From Eubacterium limosum (lineage in GTDB: Bacteria; Bacillota; Clostridia; Eubacteriales; Eubacteriaceae): 64,000 bases of DNA. The translations under genes and the position numbers were made by a program. The notes under the pieces are model-generated. The model worked only from the letters and a program-made list of their open reading frames with translations, was not told the origin of the DNA and did not search any database. Positions within the stretch are counted from its first letter, which is position 1, and every line of letters begins with the position of its first letter. The stretch covers positions 1,674,001 through 1,738,000 of the forward strand of contig NZ_CP019962.1 of NCBI RefSeq assembly GCF_000807675.2, written 5' to 3'. Positions 7,072 to 19,000 of this stretch are shown here, piece after piece.

Positions 7072-10000
7072 ATGGAAAGACAAATGAGTAAAAGAAATTA
7101 TTTCTTAAAGACTTTGACGATTCTATTTTTAAGTATCTTACTCTTACTGCCAACGCTGATGTTGGAAGGAAAAGAGGCAAAAGCCGCAGCTGTTACAGAA
7201 ACAAGAGCGGTTGATTTAAGTAAAGGTAATGTAGAGGACATAAGAGATGACGAGGTGATCCGGGTGTATCAAACAACCCAATCAACTTCAAATTATCTTG
7301 TAGTTAACGCCAAAAGAGCAACAGTTATTTTGGATAATTTAAATATTGTTCAGGGTGCAGGACGGAGTCCAATGACAATAGTTGCGAATTCTGATATTAA
7401 GATATTGCTCAAAGGAAGTAATAGAATGGTGCAGACAAAAAGCACAAGTTGCGGCCTTTTTATGGAGGATGGTGCTAGATGTACTATTGAAGATTATGGA
7501 AATGGTGATGGGAGTCTGGAGGTATCGAATAGTACTGTCGATTCTAAAAATGTTGTTCTTGGGGCTAGTGTGCAAAGCCACGCCACATTAACGATTAATT
7601 CAGGAACGGTTAAAGCAAAGACCGTAGGGATGGGTCCAGCAATCGGTGCCACAGCCGGAAACGATCAACCCGGAGGGTCAACTCTCGACTTAGTTATCAA
7701 TGGAGGAACCGTTGAAGCAATAACAGAAAGTTGGGGTGCCGCAATTGGTACCCAGGGCGATGTGCCGGAGAATCAGGAGAATACTGTTAATGTGACCATT
7801 AATGGAGGCAAAGTCATTGGAGATAACCATTCAAAAGACACACAAGACTCTCGACCAGGGAGGGTCAGAGGCGGTGCTACAATCGGCACTGGGTATGGCG
7901 GTTACTCTAAGCAAAATGTCACATTGAACATTCCTGAAAATTCAACTGCCGAGCTTGATTTAATAAGCGCCTATGGCGGCGCCGCAATTGGAGGTTCTGG
8001 AAGCTGGAATAGTGGAAGCACTAATGCTGGGCTTAATGAGAATGACAAAACTCATGAAAATATTGTCGCAAACATTGAAGGCGGAAACACAAAGATATCT
8101 GTACAGGGGCAAGCTCCTGGAATTGGGATCGGCGCCGGGGTAGCTTTAGACCAGAAGGTAGAAGTAAATATTTCAGGCGGGAACATTGACATAATGAATG
8201 ATACCGCAACTGTAAACTCCCGAGGACCTGGCATTGGTGTAGGTGTATTTTCTAAAAATACAGTATTCGACTGTAATATCTCCGGCGGAAACATAAATAC
8301 GGTTTCTCGAGATAGCAAGGATTATACTGTTAATGCACCGGCAATTGGGATCGCAGCAAAGAGTAAAAGTAATACAACTGTAAAATTGGATGATTCGTCT
8401 GGCAACACCTTTAACTTAAATGTAACGGGTGGCACCATTAACGCTGAAACCAGGTCAAGCGATACAAACATTCCGGATATTGGCACCATTGCAAACAATA
8501 CTTTTAATGTAAAAGTGGATGGCGGTTCCTTGAATGCTGTGAACCAGAGAATGAACGTGACAGCCAAAAACAGCCAAAACCAGAATGTTTATCCGGCAGC
8601 CGTTAAACTTGGCGGTATTACAGAAGAAAAGACAGCGGTAAAAAGTGCGAGTGTCGATGGTAAAAATTACGGCAAAGACCTGGTTGCCCAGTCTGGAAAG
8701 CTCTACTTATGGACGATTCCAGACAATAATAAGGCGATCACGGCCAATGTGAAAGATGATTCCAGAGCTTATAGCAATCCAGCGGTAAATTTGGCTTACA
8801 ACAGTGGTTTTACCTTTACAGACCCAGATGTCACCTTAAAGAAAACCATCACGCCAGAAGAGTTGGGAAGCTTTAATATTAAAAATGTTGGGGACAACAG
8901 CGTCACCGTTCAAGTGGGTGGAGTAAACAGCGATGATCAGCCTGTTTTACTGCAGGCCTATGAGCACAGCACCGACACAGCCGTTGGTGAGGCTCAGACC
9001 TATGATGCCGCTAAAATCGACTACACCTTTAGCGGGTTGACCAAAGGCAGACTCTATGACATTAAGGCAAAAGTGAATGGAAACGAAACTTACAACACCG
9101 CCGAAAAAGTGGCGCTGGTGGTAAAACCTTTTGAATATGCCCCGGCCTTACCAAGCGCAAAATTGAAAGGCGCATATGAGGCAAGTGCGGCGGCTGAAGG
9201 TGAAAGCTTTACCTATGCTCTGGCAAGTGGCTCTGTATTACCAGAAGGTTTAACCTTAAACAAAAATGGCATGGTTTCGGGCACACCAACACAATCTGGT
9301 GATTTTAGCGTTAATATTATCGCGACCGCAGCTGATGAAGGCATTTCTGCCAACAACAGCCGAACAGCAGCTGTTGCCATTAAAGTAGAGCCGATAAAAA
9401 TATCTTTATCCGTGGTAGATCAGGCAGGCCAGCCTTTAAGCTGTGGCTGTGAACTAACCAGTACAGCGGCAAAAGGAGGCGCGGCTGTGGGCGATACGGT
9501 TTTATTTACATTAACCCCATGCCCGCTGCACGATTTTGTCAAGCTTAACCTGAATGGCAATGATGTACAGGCCGTGTCTGGATCAAATGGAAAATTCACT
9601 TACTCTTATGTTGTAAAAGCAGGAGATAGTGAACTGAACATGAAAGCTTTTATGACTGAGAGTGAAAAAAGAATCACAAAGATCGAACGGGTTAGCGAAG
9701 AAAGGGAACTTGCCATTTATGCGAATGACGAAAAAAATGAAAGCTTAGCCCAGTTAAAGGCCTTTGTTAACAATAGTATTACGCTCAAGGCGACTTACAA
9801 TGACAGCACAGAAAAAACAGGAAAAGCAACCGATTTGGGATTAGGATGGGCTACGAACAGCACCTATTCACCTAAAGGCGGCACTTATGAATATAGTGTT
9901 TCTGCGGATGACACTTATGTGAAACAAACCGTCATAGTTAACACGGTTACCGCAGAATTGGGAGCTTTAAATGATGTGGTTCGTTCTGTCAGTGAAGAAG

Positions 10001-11259
10001 GGTATTCCACTATTGCGTCATTGGGGCTGCCGGAAACCATCGCTTGTACTTATCAGGCAGGTGTACCTGTAAACAGTGAGGATCGTGAGGTCGCTATCAG
10101 CTGGAAAACAGAGATACCAGAAAACTTTGGTAAGACAGCGACCGAAGCACCGGTTGTGTTTGAAGGTAGTGCTGCTGTACCAGAATGGGCAACACTTACA
10201 AGTAATGCTGTTTCTGTTAATGTCAGCATTAGTGACAGGGTAGTGCTGGTGCCGGTAATTACAATAGAGGATAAAGTATATGACGGCACAAAAACAGCCA
10301 ACTTTAAAGATACCCCAGCTTTAAATTCGGAAGACCTGACTAAAGGGACTGACGTTCAGTTATCTGGTATTCCAAAGGCCGAATTTAGTTCTTCCGATGC
10401 TGGCAAAAATATTCCGGTTAAGGTAAGCGGGTTGAGTTTATCTGGAACGGATGCTGGCAAATATGTTTTGGATTTAAGCAACGTGACTGGAAATATCACC
10501 CCGGCTTCCATCATCCTTACTGGTATTAGTATGGAAGATAAAAAAGTAACCGAAGACGGTAATAGTCAAACCATTGAAATCAACGGTGCATTGCCGTCTG
10601 GTGTGACTGTAAGCTATAGCTACCTAAAAGACGGGGAAAGTCAGCCAACCAGTACAGCGCCAACGAAGTCTGGCACCTACACGGTAACCGCCACCTTTAA
10701 AACTGACGTTAACCATGTGGTTGAACCTAAAACCATGGGCGCTAAGCTTGTGATTGAGGAAAAGAGTGCCGGAGTGGTTGTAGAAGAAATAACCACCGGC
10801 TTAACCGAGGAAGAGGCAGCCGGCATGAATGCCACTGTTCTGAAAAACGGCGAAGCCGTGCAGGTAGGGGATACCGTAACTGCCGGAGATAAACTGACTT
10901 ATCAGTTTGTGCCAGAAGCTGTCCGTGAAGCCTATGTTCCTTACGCCTTTACCATGAACGGCGAAATCGTCGCCGTCACAAAACTGGCAGAAGGCAAAGG
11001 CTATAGCGCCGAATACACGGTTAAAGAAAGCGACACTGCGCTTAAAGCAGATGCCAAATGTATTCTGTTAGGCAACTTCAGCGGTGATAAGGTCATCAAC
11101 ATTATCGACGCGCAGCAGATTGCTCAGGCAGCCGCAGCTGGCGGAACCATTGAAGACATGAAAAAAGCAGCCGGAGACGTCAACTTTGACGGAAAGATCA
11201 ATGTTATTGACGCGCAAAAAGTCGCGCAATACGCAGCGGATACAAGCGTTGTTTTTTAG
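7072..11259 (+). CDS. Secreted beta-helix / Ig-like surface protein with C-terminal dockerin
   Basis: A 1,395-residue exported protein. The ATG at 7072 is chosen over upstream in-frame starts because AAGGAG lies 5 bases before it; a signal peptide follows (residues 1-39). Residues about 45-540 contain many repeats of the type INGGTV-x-GAAIGT-G, as in right-handed beta-helix, carbohydrate-binding proteins such as the Cthe_2159 family. Then come a putative-Ig module (PSGTPTQSGDFSV region), a DUF-like YDG segment (DKVYDGTKTANF) and a 90-residue module that is conserved before all three dockerins of the locus. The last 65 residues are a dockerin with two calcium loops, the second being GDVNFDGKINVIDAQ. 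No membrane anchor is present, so attachment would go through a cohesin, encoded by the next gene. Confidence 0.85.
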   Translation: MERQMSKRNYFLKTLTILFLSILLLLPTLMLEGKEAKAAAVTETRAVDLSKGNVEDIRDDEVIRVYQTTQSTSNYLVVNAKRATVILDNLNIVQGAGRSPMTIVANSDIKILLKGSNRMVQTKSTSCGLFMEDGARCTIEDYGNGDGSLEVSNSTVDSKNVVLGASVQSHATLTINSGTVKAKTVGMGPAIGATAGNDQPGGSTLDLVINGGTVEAITESWGAAIGTQGDVPENQENTVNVTINGGKVIGDNHSKDTQDSRPGRVRGGATIGTGYGGYSKQNVTLNIPENSTAELDLISAYGGAAIGGSGSWNSGSTNAGLNENDKTHENIVANIEGGNTKISVQGQAPGIGIGAGVALDQKVEVNISGGNIDIMNDTATVNSRGPGIGVGVFSKNTVFDCNISGGNINTVSRDSKDYTVNAPAIGIAAKSKSNTTVKLDDSSGNTFNLNVTGGTINAETRSSDTNIPDIGTIANNTFNVKVDGGSLNAVNQRMNVTAKNSQNQNVYPAAVKLGGITEEKTAVKSASVDGKNYGKDLVAQSGKLYLWTIPDNNKAITANVKDDSRAYSNPAVNLAYNSGFTFTDPDVTLKKTITPEELGSFNIKNVGDNSVTVQVGGVNSDDQPVLLQAYEHSTDTAVGEAQTYDAAKIDYTFSGLTKGRLYDIKAKVNGNETYNTAEKVALVVKPFEYAPALPSAKLKGAYEASAAAEGESFTYALASGSVLPEGLTLNKNGMVSGTPTQSGDFSVNIIATAADEGISANNSRTAAVAIKVEPIKISLSVVDQAGQPLSCGCELTSTAAKGGAAVGDTVLFTLTPCPLHDFVKLNLNGNDVQAVSGSNGKFTYSYVVKAGDSELNMKAFMTESEKRITKIERVSEERELAIYANDEKNESLAQLKAFVNNSITLKATYNDSTEKTGKATDLGLGWATNSTYSPKGGTYEYSVSADDTYVKQTVIVNTVTAELGALNDVVRSVSEEGYSTIASLGLPETIACTYQAGVPVNSEDREVAISWKTEIPENFGKTATEAPVVFEGSAAVPEWATLTSNAVSVNVSISDRVVLVPVITIEDKVYDGTKTANFKDTPALNSEDLTKGTDVQLSGIPKAEFSSSDAGKNIPVKVSGLSLSGTDAGKYVLDLSNVTGNITPASIILTGISMEDKKVTEDGNSQTIEINGALPSGVTVSYSYLKDGESQPTSTAPTKSGTYTVTATFKTDVNHVVEPKTMGAKLVIEEKSAGVVVEEITTGLTEEEAAGMNATVLKNGEAVQVGDTVTAGDKLTYQFVPEAVREAYVPYAFTMNGEIVAVTKLAEGKGYSAEYTVKESDTALKADAKCILLGNFSGDKVINIIDAQQIAQAAAAGGTIEDMKKAAGDVNFDGKINVIDAQKVAQYAADTSVVF

Positions 11260-11298
11260 AAAAGCCTTTAAATTTTAGACACTGTTATTAAGGTTATT

Positions 11299-11327
11299 AA
11301 GCGCGCGGACAAAAACGCCGCGCGCTT
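11299..11327 (+). other. Intergenic stem-loop between dockerin and cohesin genes
   Basis: A perfect 10-bp GC-rich stem (AAGCGCGCGG / CCGCGCGCTT) with a 9-base loop, but the following sequence is only a loose ATTTTT tract. It may be a leaky terminator or an mRNA processing/stability element. Confidence 0.6.
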
Positions 11328-11366
11328 GATATAAATTTTTATTCTATTTTCTTTAAGGAGGAAAAA

Positions 11367-12839
11367 ATGAAAGCAAAAACACTTTCAAGCAGACTGATCG
11401 CGGGATTCCTGGGACTGAGTCTGTTCGCGTCTGCGGCGATTCCAGGAATCATGCCGCAAGCAAAAGCAGCAGAAGGTGCTGCAACATTTTCTGCTGTGGC
11501 AGATAAAACAGAGGTACACCCAGGCGGCACCTTTACCGTGGCCGTTTCAGTGACCCCAGAACCGTCAGTCGGTTCCTACGAAGCGGCGCTGGATTATGAC
11601 CATGATAAACTGGAGGTTGCTGACACAACCAAGTCAAGCTATGTCTTTAACTTTAAGCCTGAAGGCGGTGGCGGTTCTACTGGCGTTTATGCCAACTGGT
11701 TTGATGCAACTGGTAGCACACCAATGACTGAAACATCGGAACTGTTTACCGTAACCTTCAAAGTTAAAGATGGCGCAACTGGCAATACGGGCCTCGCTAT
11801 GGATCCTCGTGTTGTTGGAAACGCCGCCGCCGAAGACATCACCACCAACTGCAGCGGAAACGCCAGCAGTGTGAACATTACCGAAGCACCGCCAGCGCCA
11901 GTACCGGTCACCGGCGTATCCGTATCCTTAGACGCTTCCGAAATGTTCCCGGGACAGAATGCCCAGGCCACCGCAGCGATAGAGCCGGCAGACGCCGACA
12001 ACCAGAACGTGTCATGGTCTTCTTCTGATAATGCTGTGGCAACCGTTGACGCAGACGGTAAAGTGACCGCCATTGCGGCTGGTACTGCCAGCATTACCGC
12101 AACCACCGAAGAAGGCGGCTTTACAGCATCTGCAGATGTGACCGTCAAGGCCGACACCGTCAAAGCACTGGCTGTGGCTGCCGCACCGACCAAAGTGGAT
12201 TACCTTCAGGGCGACGCCATCGATTTAACCGGTGGTAAATTAACCGTTACCTATGAACAGGCAGGCGATGTTGAAATGGATATGGCCCAAGCCACAGCCA
12301 TTGTGGACATGAACCAGGTGGGTGAAGCCGTACCAGTCGCCATTGAATTTGGCGGACAGAAGCTGGAAAACGCTTTTACCATCAAGATTAAAGAAGCGGT
12401 TGTAACCGGTCTGGAACTGGTGAAAGCACCGACAGGAAAAACCACCGTTGGCGATGAAATGCCAAACCTGGAAGGCGGCATGATGAAAGCCACCATCAAT
12501 GATGGCGAAACTGTCCGTGAGCTGCCATTATCCGACGCCCAAATCACCGGTTATGACAAAACAAAAGCCGGCGAACAGACCTTAACCGCAACCTATGGCG
12601 GCAAGTCCATCGAATTTAAGATTACCGTTGCCAAAGCTCAGGCAGGCGGTGGTAGCGTTGATGGCAATAACGATGGCCAGAGCGCGGATGGTAAAGCGCC
12701 ATCCAATGTTAAGAACCCCGTAACCGGCTTAAATTTCTCTCAGGATGCTGTCAATGGTTTTGGTTTCCTGACCACCGGCTTAGCCATTTTAGCGGTTTCC
12801 GGTATCAAGGTTTTCCGCATGAGAAGAAAAATGCAGTAA
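11367..12839 (+). CDS. Cell-wall-anchored single-cohesin protein (anchoring scaffoldin-like)
   Basis: A 490-residue secreted protein. A signal peptide (1-36) precedes a cohesin domain at about 38-170, with the family hallmarks PGGTFTVAVSV, VGSYEAALDYDHDKLEV and a late TVTFKVKDGATG strand. A bacterial Ig-like group 2 domain follows (VTGVSVSLDAS ... GTASITA, about 176-260), then two Ig-like modules of the group 3 type (about 265-425). A Gly/Asp/Asn linker leads to NPVTG, a hydrophobic helix and an RRK-rich tail, the layout of a sortase substrate with an atypical N-P-x-T-G motif. AAGGAGG precedes the ATG. It lies between dockerin genes, and is the obvious wall receptor for their products. The cognate sortase for NPVTG is not evident here; the only sortase in the window belongs to a pilus operon. 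Confidence 0.85.
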   Translation: MKAKTLSSRLIAGFLGLSLFASAAIPGIMPQAKAAEGAATFSAVADKTEVHPGGTFTVAVSVTPEPSVGSYEAALDYDHDKLEVADTTKSSYVFNFKPEGGGGSTGVYANWFDATGSTPMTETSELFTVTFKVKDGATGNTGLAMDPRVVGNAAAEDITTNCSGNASSVNITEAPPAPVPVTGVSVSLDASEMFPGQNAQATAAIEPADADNQNVSWSSSDNAVATVDADGKVTAIAAGTASITATTEEGGFTASADVTVKADTVKALAVAAAPTKVDYLQGDAIDLTGGKLTVTYEQAGDVEMDMAQATAIVDMNQVGEAVPVAIEFGGQKLENAFTIKIKEAVVTGLELVKAPTGKTTVGDEMPNLEGGMMKATINDGETVRELPLSDAQITGYDKTKAGEQTLTATYGGKSIEFKITVAKAQAGGGSVDGNNDGQSADGKAPSNVKNPVTGLNFSQDAVNGFGFLTTGLAILAVSGIKVFRMRRKMQ

Positions 12840-12997
12840 TCCCTTATGGGGTGAACACAAAAGAACACGTAAAAAACATCTATTAATTATTACACACACA
12901 AATCATTTAAGCACACAGGAAAGAGGAGCGATCTTCTTTTCAGCACACGAGAAAACACGAAATTCTAAGACAAAGAAATAAGGCATTTAACACAATG

Positions 12998-13051
12998 GGG
13001 CGGACGTTGGATTTTGCAGCCAATCTGGAGAAGCAAAACGAGCGCCCGCCC
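12998..13051 (+). other. Structured leader upstream of the 2,288-residue dockerin gene
   Basis: GGGCGG (12998-13003) pairs with CCGCCC (13046-13051); inside, TTGG pairs with CCAA. It lies in the 253-base gap 12840-13092, which has no other clear feature apart from an A-rich stretch and the AAAGGAGA site before the ATG. Confidence 0.45.
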
Positions 13052-13092
13052 TTATTGTATATGGGATTTGACAGTAAAAGGAGAAATCATCC

Positions 13093-16000
13093 ATGAAGAA
13101 AAAAATGAGAAAAAAAGCGATACCGCAAAAGGTTGCGGCAGGCGTCATGTCCGGCGTGATGCTCTTAAGCTCTACCGGCGCGACAGCATTGGCGCAGGAG
13201 ATCCAGGGAACCGAGCTTTTTAAGGGTGATGACGCAAAGCAGACCGCAAAAGGCATTGTAAAGACGGCGGTGCAAAGCGCCCCGACCCTTGCGAGCCGTA
13301 CGGATACCACGGTCACTCTGAACAGCGAAGCAAATTTATATTACGCGTATACAGAAGCGGGAAAAGAACCATCTGCGTACACCTGGACCAAGGCAAGCGG
13401 CGATACTGTAACTATCAGCGGCCTGACAGCGGGCACGTCCTATGATTTCGTCTGCGCTACCGATGATAAGGGAACGGGTATGAGCCCTGCCAGTACGATC
13501 TATACCCTTCAGGCAGCGCCGGTAAATCCTGAAAGCTGCGCAGCGGTGACGTATCCAGAGGAAACCATTACCATTAAAGCAGGCTATGAAATGAATACGC
13601 AAAAGGACTTTAATGGGGATATGGTGGCGAACGGGGCTTCGATTTCTGATTTTATTGGCAAAGGCCTTTATGTGCGCGCCGCTAAGAACGGGGAAATCCC
13701 AGCAGGGGTTGCCGCTGAATACACCATCAAAGCCCGTCCGGAAAACAGTACCTCTGTGCCGGCCGACCAGATTACCCGAAGCACAACCGGCTTTAGCTTT
13801 ACGCCTAACCCTCTGGGCATTTACCAGTATACCGGCGGCGGCCAGACTACGCCTAAAACCATTGTGGGCGGTAAGGTGACAGGCCTGCAGCCCGGAACGG
13901 TTTACAGCCTCATTGATTACACCTCGGCGACCGCAAATGCTTTTAAATCCGGCACCAACACCCAGGAGATCCGCACCAAGAGCGTGGTTGCGCCAGCCAC
14001 CAAGGACGGCCCGGGAGCCACCCAATCAGCCAATACGGTCAAGGCCGATAAAACAGAAGCCGATTCCGGCGAGACCATTACCTATACCATTACCTATGGG
14101 GAGGGCTATACACCAAGTATGACCATTGGCGGCGATGAAATGGCCTTTGATACCGCAGCGGTTGATCCAGAGACCAAAACAGCGGTCTTTGAATACACGG
14201 TAAAAGCAGGGGATACCACGGTCAGCGCAGTGGCGCATTTTAATGAACGTGGGGTAAAAGCCGTCGATGCTCAGGAAAATAAAACCCTCTACGCAAACGA
14301 TCCTTCGAACCAGTCCGCCCAGGCGCTGACTGAGAGCCTGCCGAAAAAGGTGGGCGTAACCTACGATAACCAGACAAGGGGAGAAGCGGACGCGTCCTGG
14401 CAGCTGAACAAGGACAGCCAATGGAATGTAAAGGGCGGTGACTATACCTATGAAGCCCTGGTTGGCGCCGTTAAGGTGACCCAGGCCGTTGCGGTGCTGC
14501 CAGTGTTCGCCACCTTTGAGCCAATGGGGGATATTAAGCTTCCAGTGAAGACCGACGGCTATACCGCCAATGAGCTGGGGCTTATAAACAGCATTGAGGT
14601 GACCTATACGGGCTCAGGCTTTGAAACCCAGACCGACAAAGCCGTAGCCGTTGTGTGGAGCCCGGCAGTGCCTTCCGGCTTTGGCGCCAACCCGACCGAT
14701 CGTCAGCTCTTTAGTGGGAAGGTAAACGTTCCTGAATGGGCAACGATCACCAATCCAACATTGAGCCGGGAAGTTAGCTTTGGTATTCCGGTAACGGTGA
14801 ATGGGTTAGTTTTCTATGATAAGCCCTATGACGGAACCGATGTTGCCAGTTGGAATGAAAATGACATTGGCAAGATGAGCCTTAAGGTGAACGGAACGAC
14901 TTTACAAGGATACACCTTGCAAAAAGATAGTGGCGCGAAGATCCATCTGGACAGTCCCAACGTGGGCACGCGCACCATCGCAGGGGTCTCCGGCCTGAGC
15001 ATCGCTGGCCCAGAGGCGGATAAATATGTTTTGGATTTCAGCGGCATGACCGTCACCATTACCAAGCAGACCAACGTCACAGCCCCGGACACGGTGACAG
15101 TAACATCCGGCAGCGTCACCGATACCAGCGCTGAAGTCAGCGTGACAACGCCAACTCAAGGCTATCTGTTGGAATATGCCAGCGCCGAAGCGGGTCAGCA
15201 GCCCACGATCTGGCAGACAAGCGGTACCTTTACCGGTTTAAAACCCGGCACCGCGTATGACTTCTATGCGCGCTACGCCGAAACCAGCAATAACGCCGCA
15301 TCTGATGCCACAAAGACAGCTTCATCGACCAAAACCAACGCCCAGGTTGCAGCACCCACCAAGGCAGGCGCTGGAAAAAATGACCCGGCATGTACCATCA
15401 CCGCCGATGTCGAACACGCTGCCAAAGACGCGAAAGTCACTTATACAGTGAAGCCGTCCGAAAATTTCAGCGTTAATGAAAACACCAGCCTCACGATCAA
15501 CGGCCAGGCCGTAGAGCTGACAAAAGGCGCTGTGGATGCGAAGGGGCTTTCAACCTATACAGCACTATACACGGTCAAAGACGCGGATGCCGTGATCAAG
15601 GCCGAAGTGACCTTTAACAAACGGGCGGTTAAAACAGTTACACCCCCCGACGCCATCACCACGACAGCCAATGACCCAGTTAATGCCAGTCAGCAGACCC
15701 TGGAGCAGAGCCTGCTCCAGACCCTTGAAGTCAAGTATGACAATGGGGTAACGGGACAGGAGCTTGTACAGTGGGCTAAAAAGGGCGAAAGCCCAGACTG
15801 GGACGCTAAAGGGAAGACTTATGCTTATACAGCCACCCTGGTCAGCGATAAGAGCAAGACGACCGATCTGACGGTCACCGTCAAACCCGTCAACGCCACC
15901 ATCACACCCATTCCAGAAAAGACCATCGCCATCCGCGAAAAGGCCTACACCATGGAAGAGCTGGGACTGGGCAGCACCCTTGCGGTCACCTTTGATGAAA

Positions 16001-19000
16001 GCGTTGAGGCCATGGACTGCCTAGTAAGCTGGAGTCCAGACACACCGGGCGATTTTGGCACCACGGGCAGTAAGGAAACCAGCAAGACGTTTGCCGGAAC
16101 CGTCACCCTGCCGGGCTGGGCCACCGCTGCAGGCACAACGATTGACGCGACCGTAAAAACCGCGACGCCGTTAACCGTGACCGGCATTACCGTCACGCCA
16201 AAGGCCTATGACGGCACAACTGAGGCGACCCTAGTCTTAGACGGCGGCCAATTGTCAGGTGCAATTGCCCAGGGTGATACTGTCGAATTTAACACAAGCG
16301 CAGTCTTAGAAGCCAATTTTGATGACGCAGATGCAGGCACAGGCAAAAGCGTCACCGTGAGCGGCAACGCCCTGCAGGGTTCAGAGGCGTCTAAATATAT
16401 CATTGACTGGAGCGCCTGTGATATTAAAGGCGATATTACCAAGGCAGTCGGCATTGCCGCGCCGACCACGCCGGTAGTGGACACCGGCCAAACCACCTCC
16501 ACCAGTGTGACCCTAAAGCCAGTAACGATAACGGACCCTATCGCCACCGCGGCAGGCGCCAGAGTACAGTACAGTAAGGATCAGGTGAACTGGCAGGACC
16601 GTCCGGTTTTCAATGGGCTGGAGCCCGGCACTGCCTACGCCTTTTACGCCCGTGTCGGCGCAACCGGCAACACCGAAGCGTCGGCTTCGTCCGCTGCCAG
16701 CCCAACCATCACCACCAAGGTGGCCGTCGTGGCTCCGGTTCTGAGCGTTGACGGCGACTGCACGGCCGGCCAGGCGTGTAAGGTAGAGCTCTACGACGCT
16801 GCGAACAAAAAAATCAATGACCTGCTGGAGGCCGACGCAGGAACCAAGGTCAGCTACAAAATCACCTACTGCGACAGCCATACCATGCACTTTACCTTTA
16901 AAGGCAATGCGCTGGCGCTTTCAGACAGTACGCCGGGAATGCGCAGGGCACCGGACGAAAAACGCACCTGGTACTATGACTACACCATCCAGCCAGGCGA
17001 TACAACCGTGACCGCCGCCGCGGAAGCCGCCCCGAAAACCGTTAAAAATATAACGGCCGATCCCATTACCATGGCGGCCAACGATGCCCGCAACCAGAGC
17101 GCAGAGACGCTTTTGAAGAGTCTGCCAAAGAGCATTAAGTTCCAGTATGACAATGGGACAGAGGGAACCGATCTGGTCGAAAACTGGACACTGAAAACAG
17201 GAGAATGGGCGCTTAAGGGGGCGAATCTGACCTATGAAGGCACCCTTAAAAATAATCCAAGAGCCAAAGTGACCCAGTCGGTGACCGTGGATCCTGTGAC
17301 CGCCGAAATACAAACGAATGTTGGAAAAATCACCCTTAGGGAACGGCCCCAGGGCTATACCCTGGCCGATCTGGAAGGCGAAGGGCTGCCCATGGCGGCC
17401 AGCATCGGTTATGACAGCTATGTGGACCCGGCCGATAAAACAGCGGCCATCACATGGCAGCTGCCCGAGGACTTTGGGAAAACATCCGGCGCTGTGGACA
17501 TCACCGGCAGTGTGCAGCTGCCCGAATGGGCCACCGCAGCCACTACGGATGTCATTTCAGCGAATTTTGAGATCACCGCCAGAGCGCAGGCATCATTGGA
17601 AATTGATGTGGCTGACGTTACAAAAACCTACGACGGCAGTGCCGTCATGGAAAACGTGCCGGTTAAACTGAACAGTACAAGCCTGGACCCGGCGCACAAA
17701 GCCGTCACCCTGTCCGCAGAGACAGCCACCGTCCGTTTCCAGACCCCAAATGTGGGCACAGGTTTGACCTACACCGTGGAAGGCCTGACCCTGACCGGCG
17801 CCGATGCCGACTGGTACGCCTTGAGTGCAACCTATAAAAATGGTGTCATTGAGCAAGCAGCCGTGGCCGCTCCGGCAGTCCCAGAGGCTGACAGCATCAG
17901 CCTGAACAGCATTGCGCTGAAACCCGTCGTCCTTGAGGGCGCCGCCAAGGCCGCCGGCGCCAAGGTGATCTACCAGATTTCAAAAGATAACGGCAAAACC
18001 TACGAAAACAATACAGACAAATACAGCCCGGACTTCAAAAATCTTGATCCCGGAAAGGCCTACAGCTTTAAAACCAGTGTGGAAGCCACCGCCAACACAA
18101 AGGCGTCCGAAGCCAGCGCGGGATTAACCATCCGGACAAAGTTTAACCCAGTGGCACCCATCATTGCCAAGACCTCCCCCTGTGAAGGCGGCGAATGTAA
18201 GGTCGATATGGCCGATGCCCAGGGAGCCCCCATTACAGACAAAAGTGAAGTGGGCACCGGGGACGTCATCCACTACACCATCACGAGTTGTGACAACCAT
18301 ACGCCAGGTAAGCTGCTCATTAACAGCAAAACCGAGGTGCCTTTATCCGGTACTGGCAAGGTGCGCACCGGCTTTTACACCGTCACCGCCCAGGACAGCC
18401 AGCTGGTCTCACAGGTCACGTTTAATGACCGTCAGGCCGTGCGTGTGGAATCACCAGAGCCCATTGAAATGTATGCCAATGACGACCGCAACCAGAGTGC
18501 CGAAAGTCTGGCGGACAGCTTATCCAAGGAAGTGGCCGTGGTCTATGACAACGGCACCAGAGGAACCGAAACCATTCGCAAATGGAATCCCTCCGGCACG
18601 GCCTGGAACCCCAGAGGCGGAAGCTACACCTATGTGGCGGCAGTCGGCGGAGACGGACAGTTTTTCACCCTGCAGAATGTAACGGTAAAACCGGTCAGCG
18701 CCGTCTATGAACCCTTTGCGGATACCACTCTGACCGTCAGTGAGGAACCCTATGCCAAAGAAGAGCTGGGGCTCAGCGACACCCTTGCGGTCACCTACAC
18801 CTCCGAAGACGGCGTGGTCAAGGAAACCCGGGACGAACCCCTTGTCTGGACGCCGGAAGTCCCCGGTGATTTCGGAACCACCGAAACCACCCAGACTTTT
18901 ACCGCCAGATTGGCGCTGCCAGCCTATGCGGGCGGCGATAAAGCGCTGAGCAAGACCATTCGTGTGAGCGAAAAGAGCCCGCTGGTCATCCGCGGTGTAA

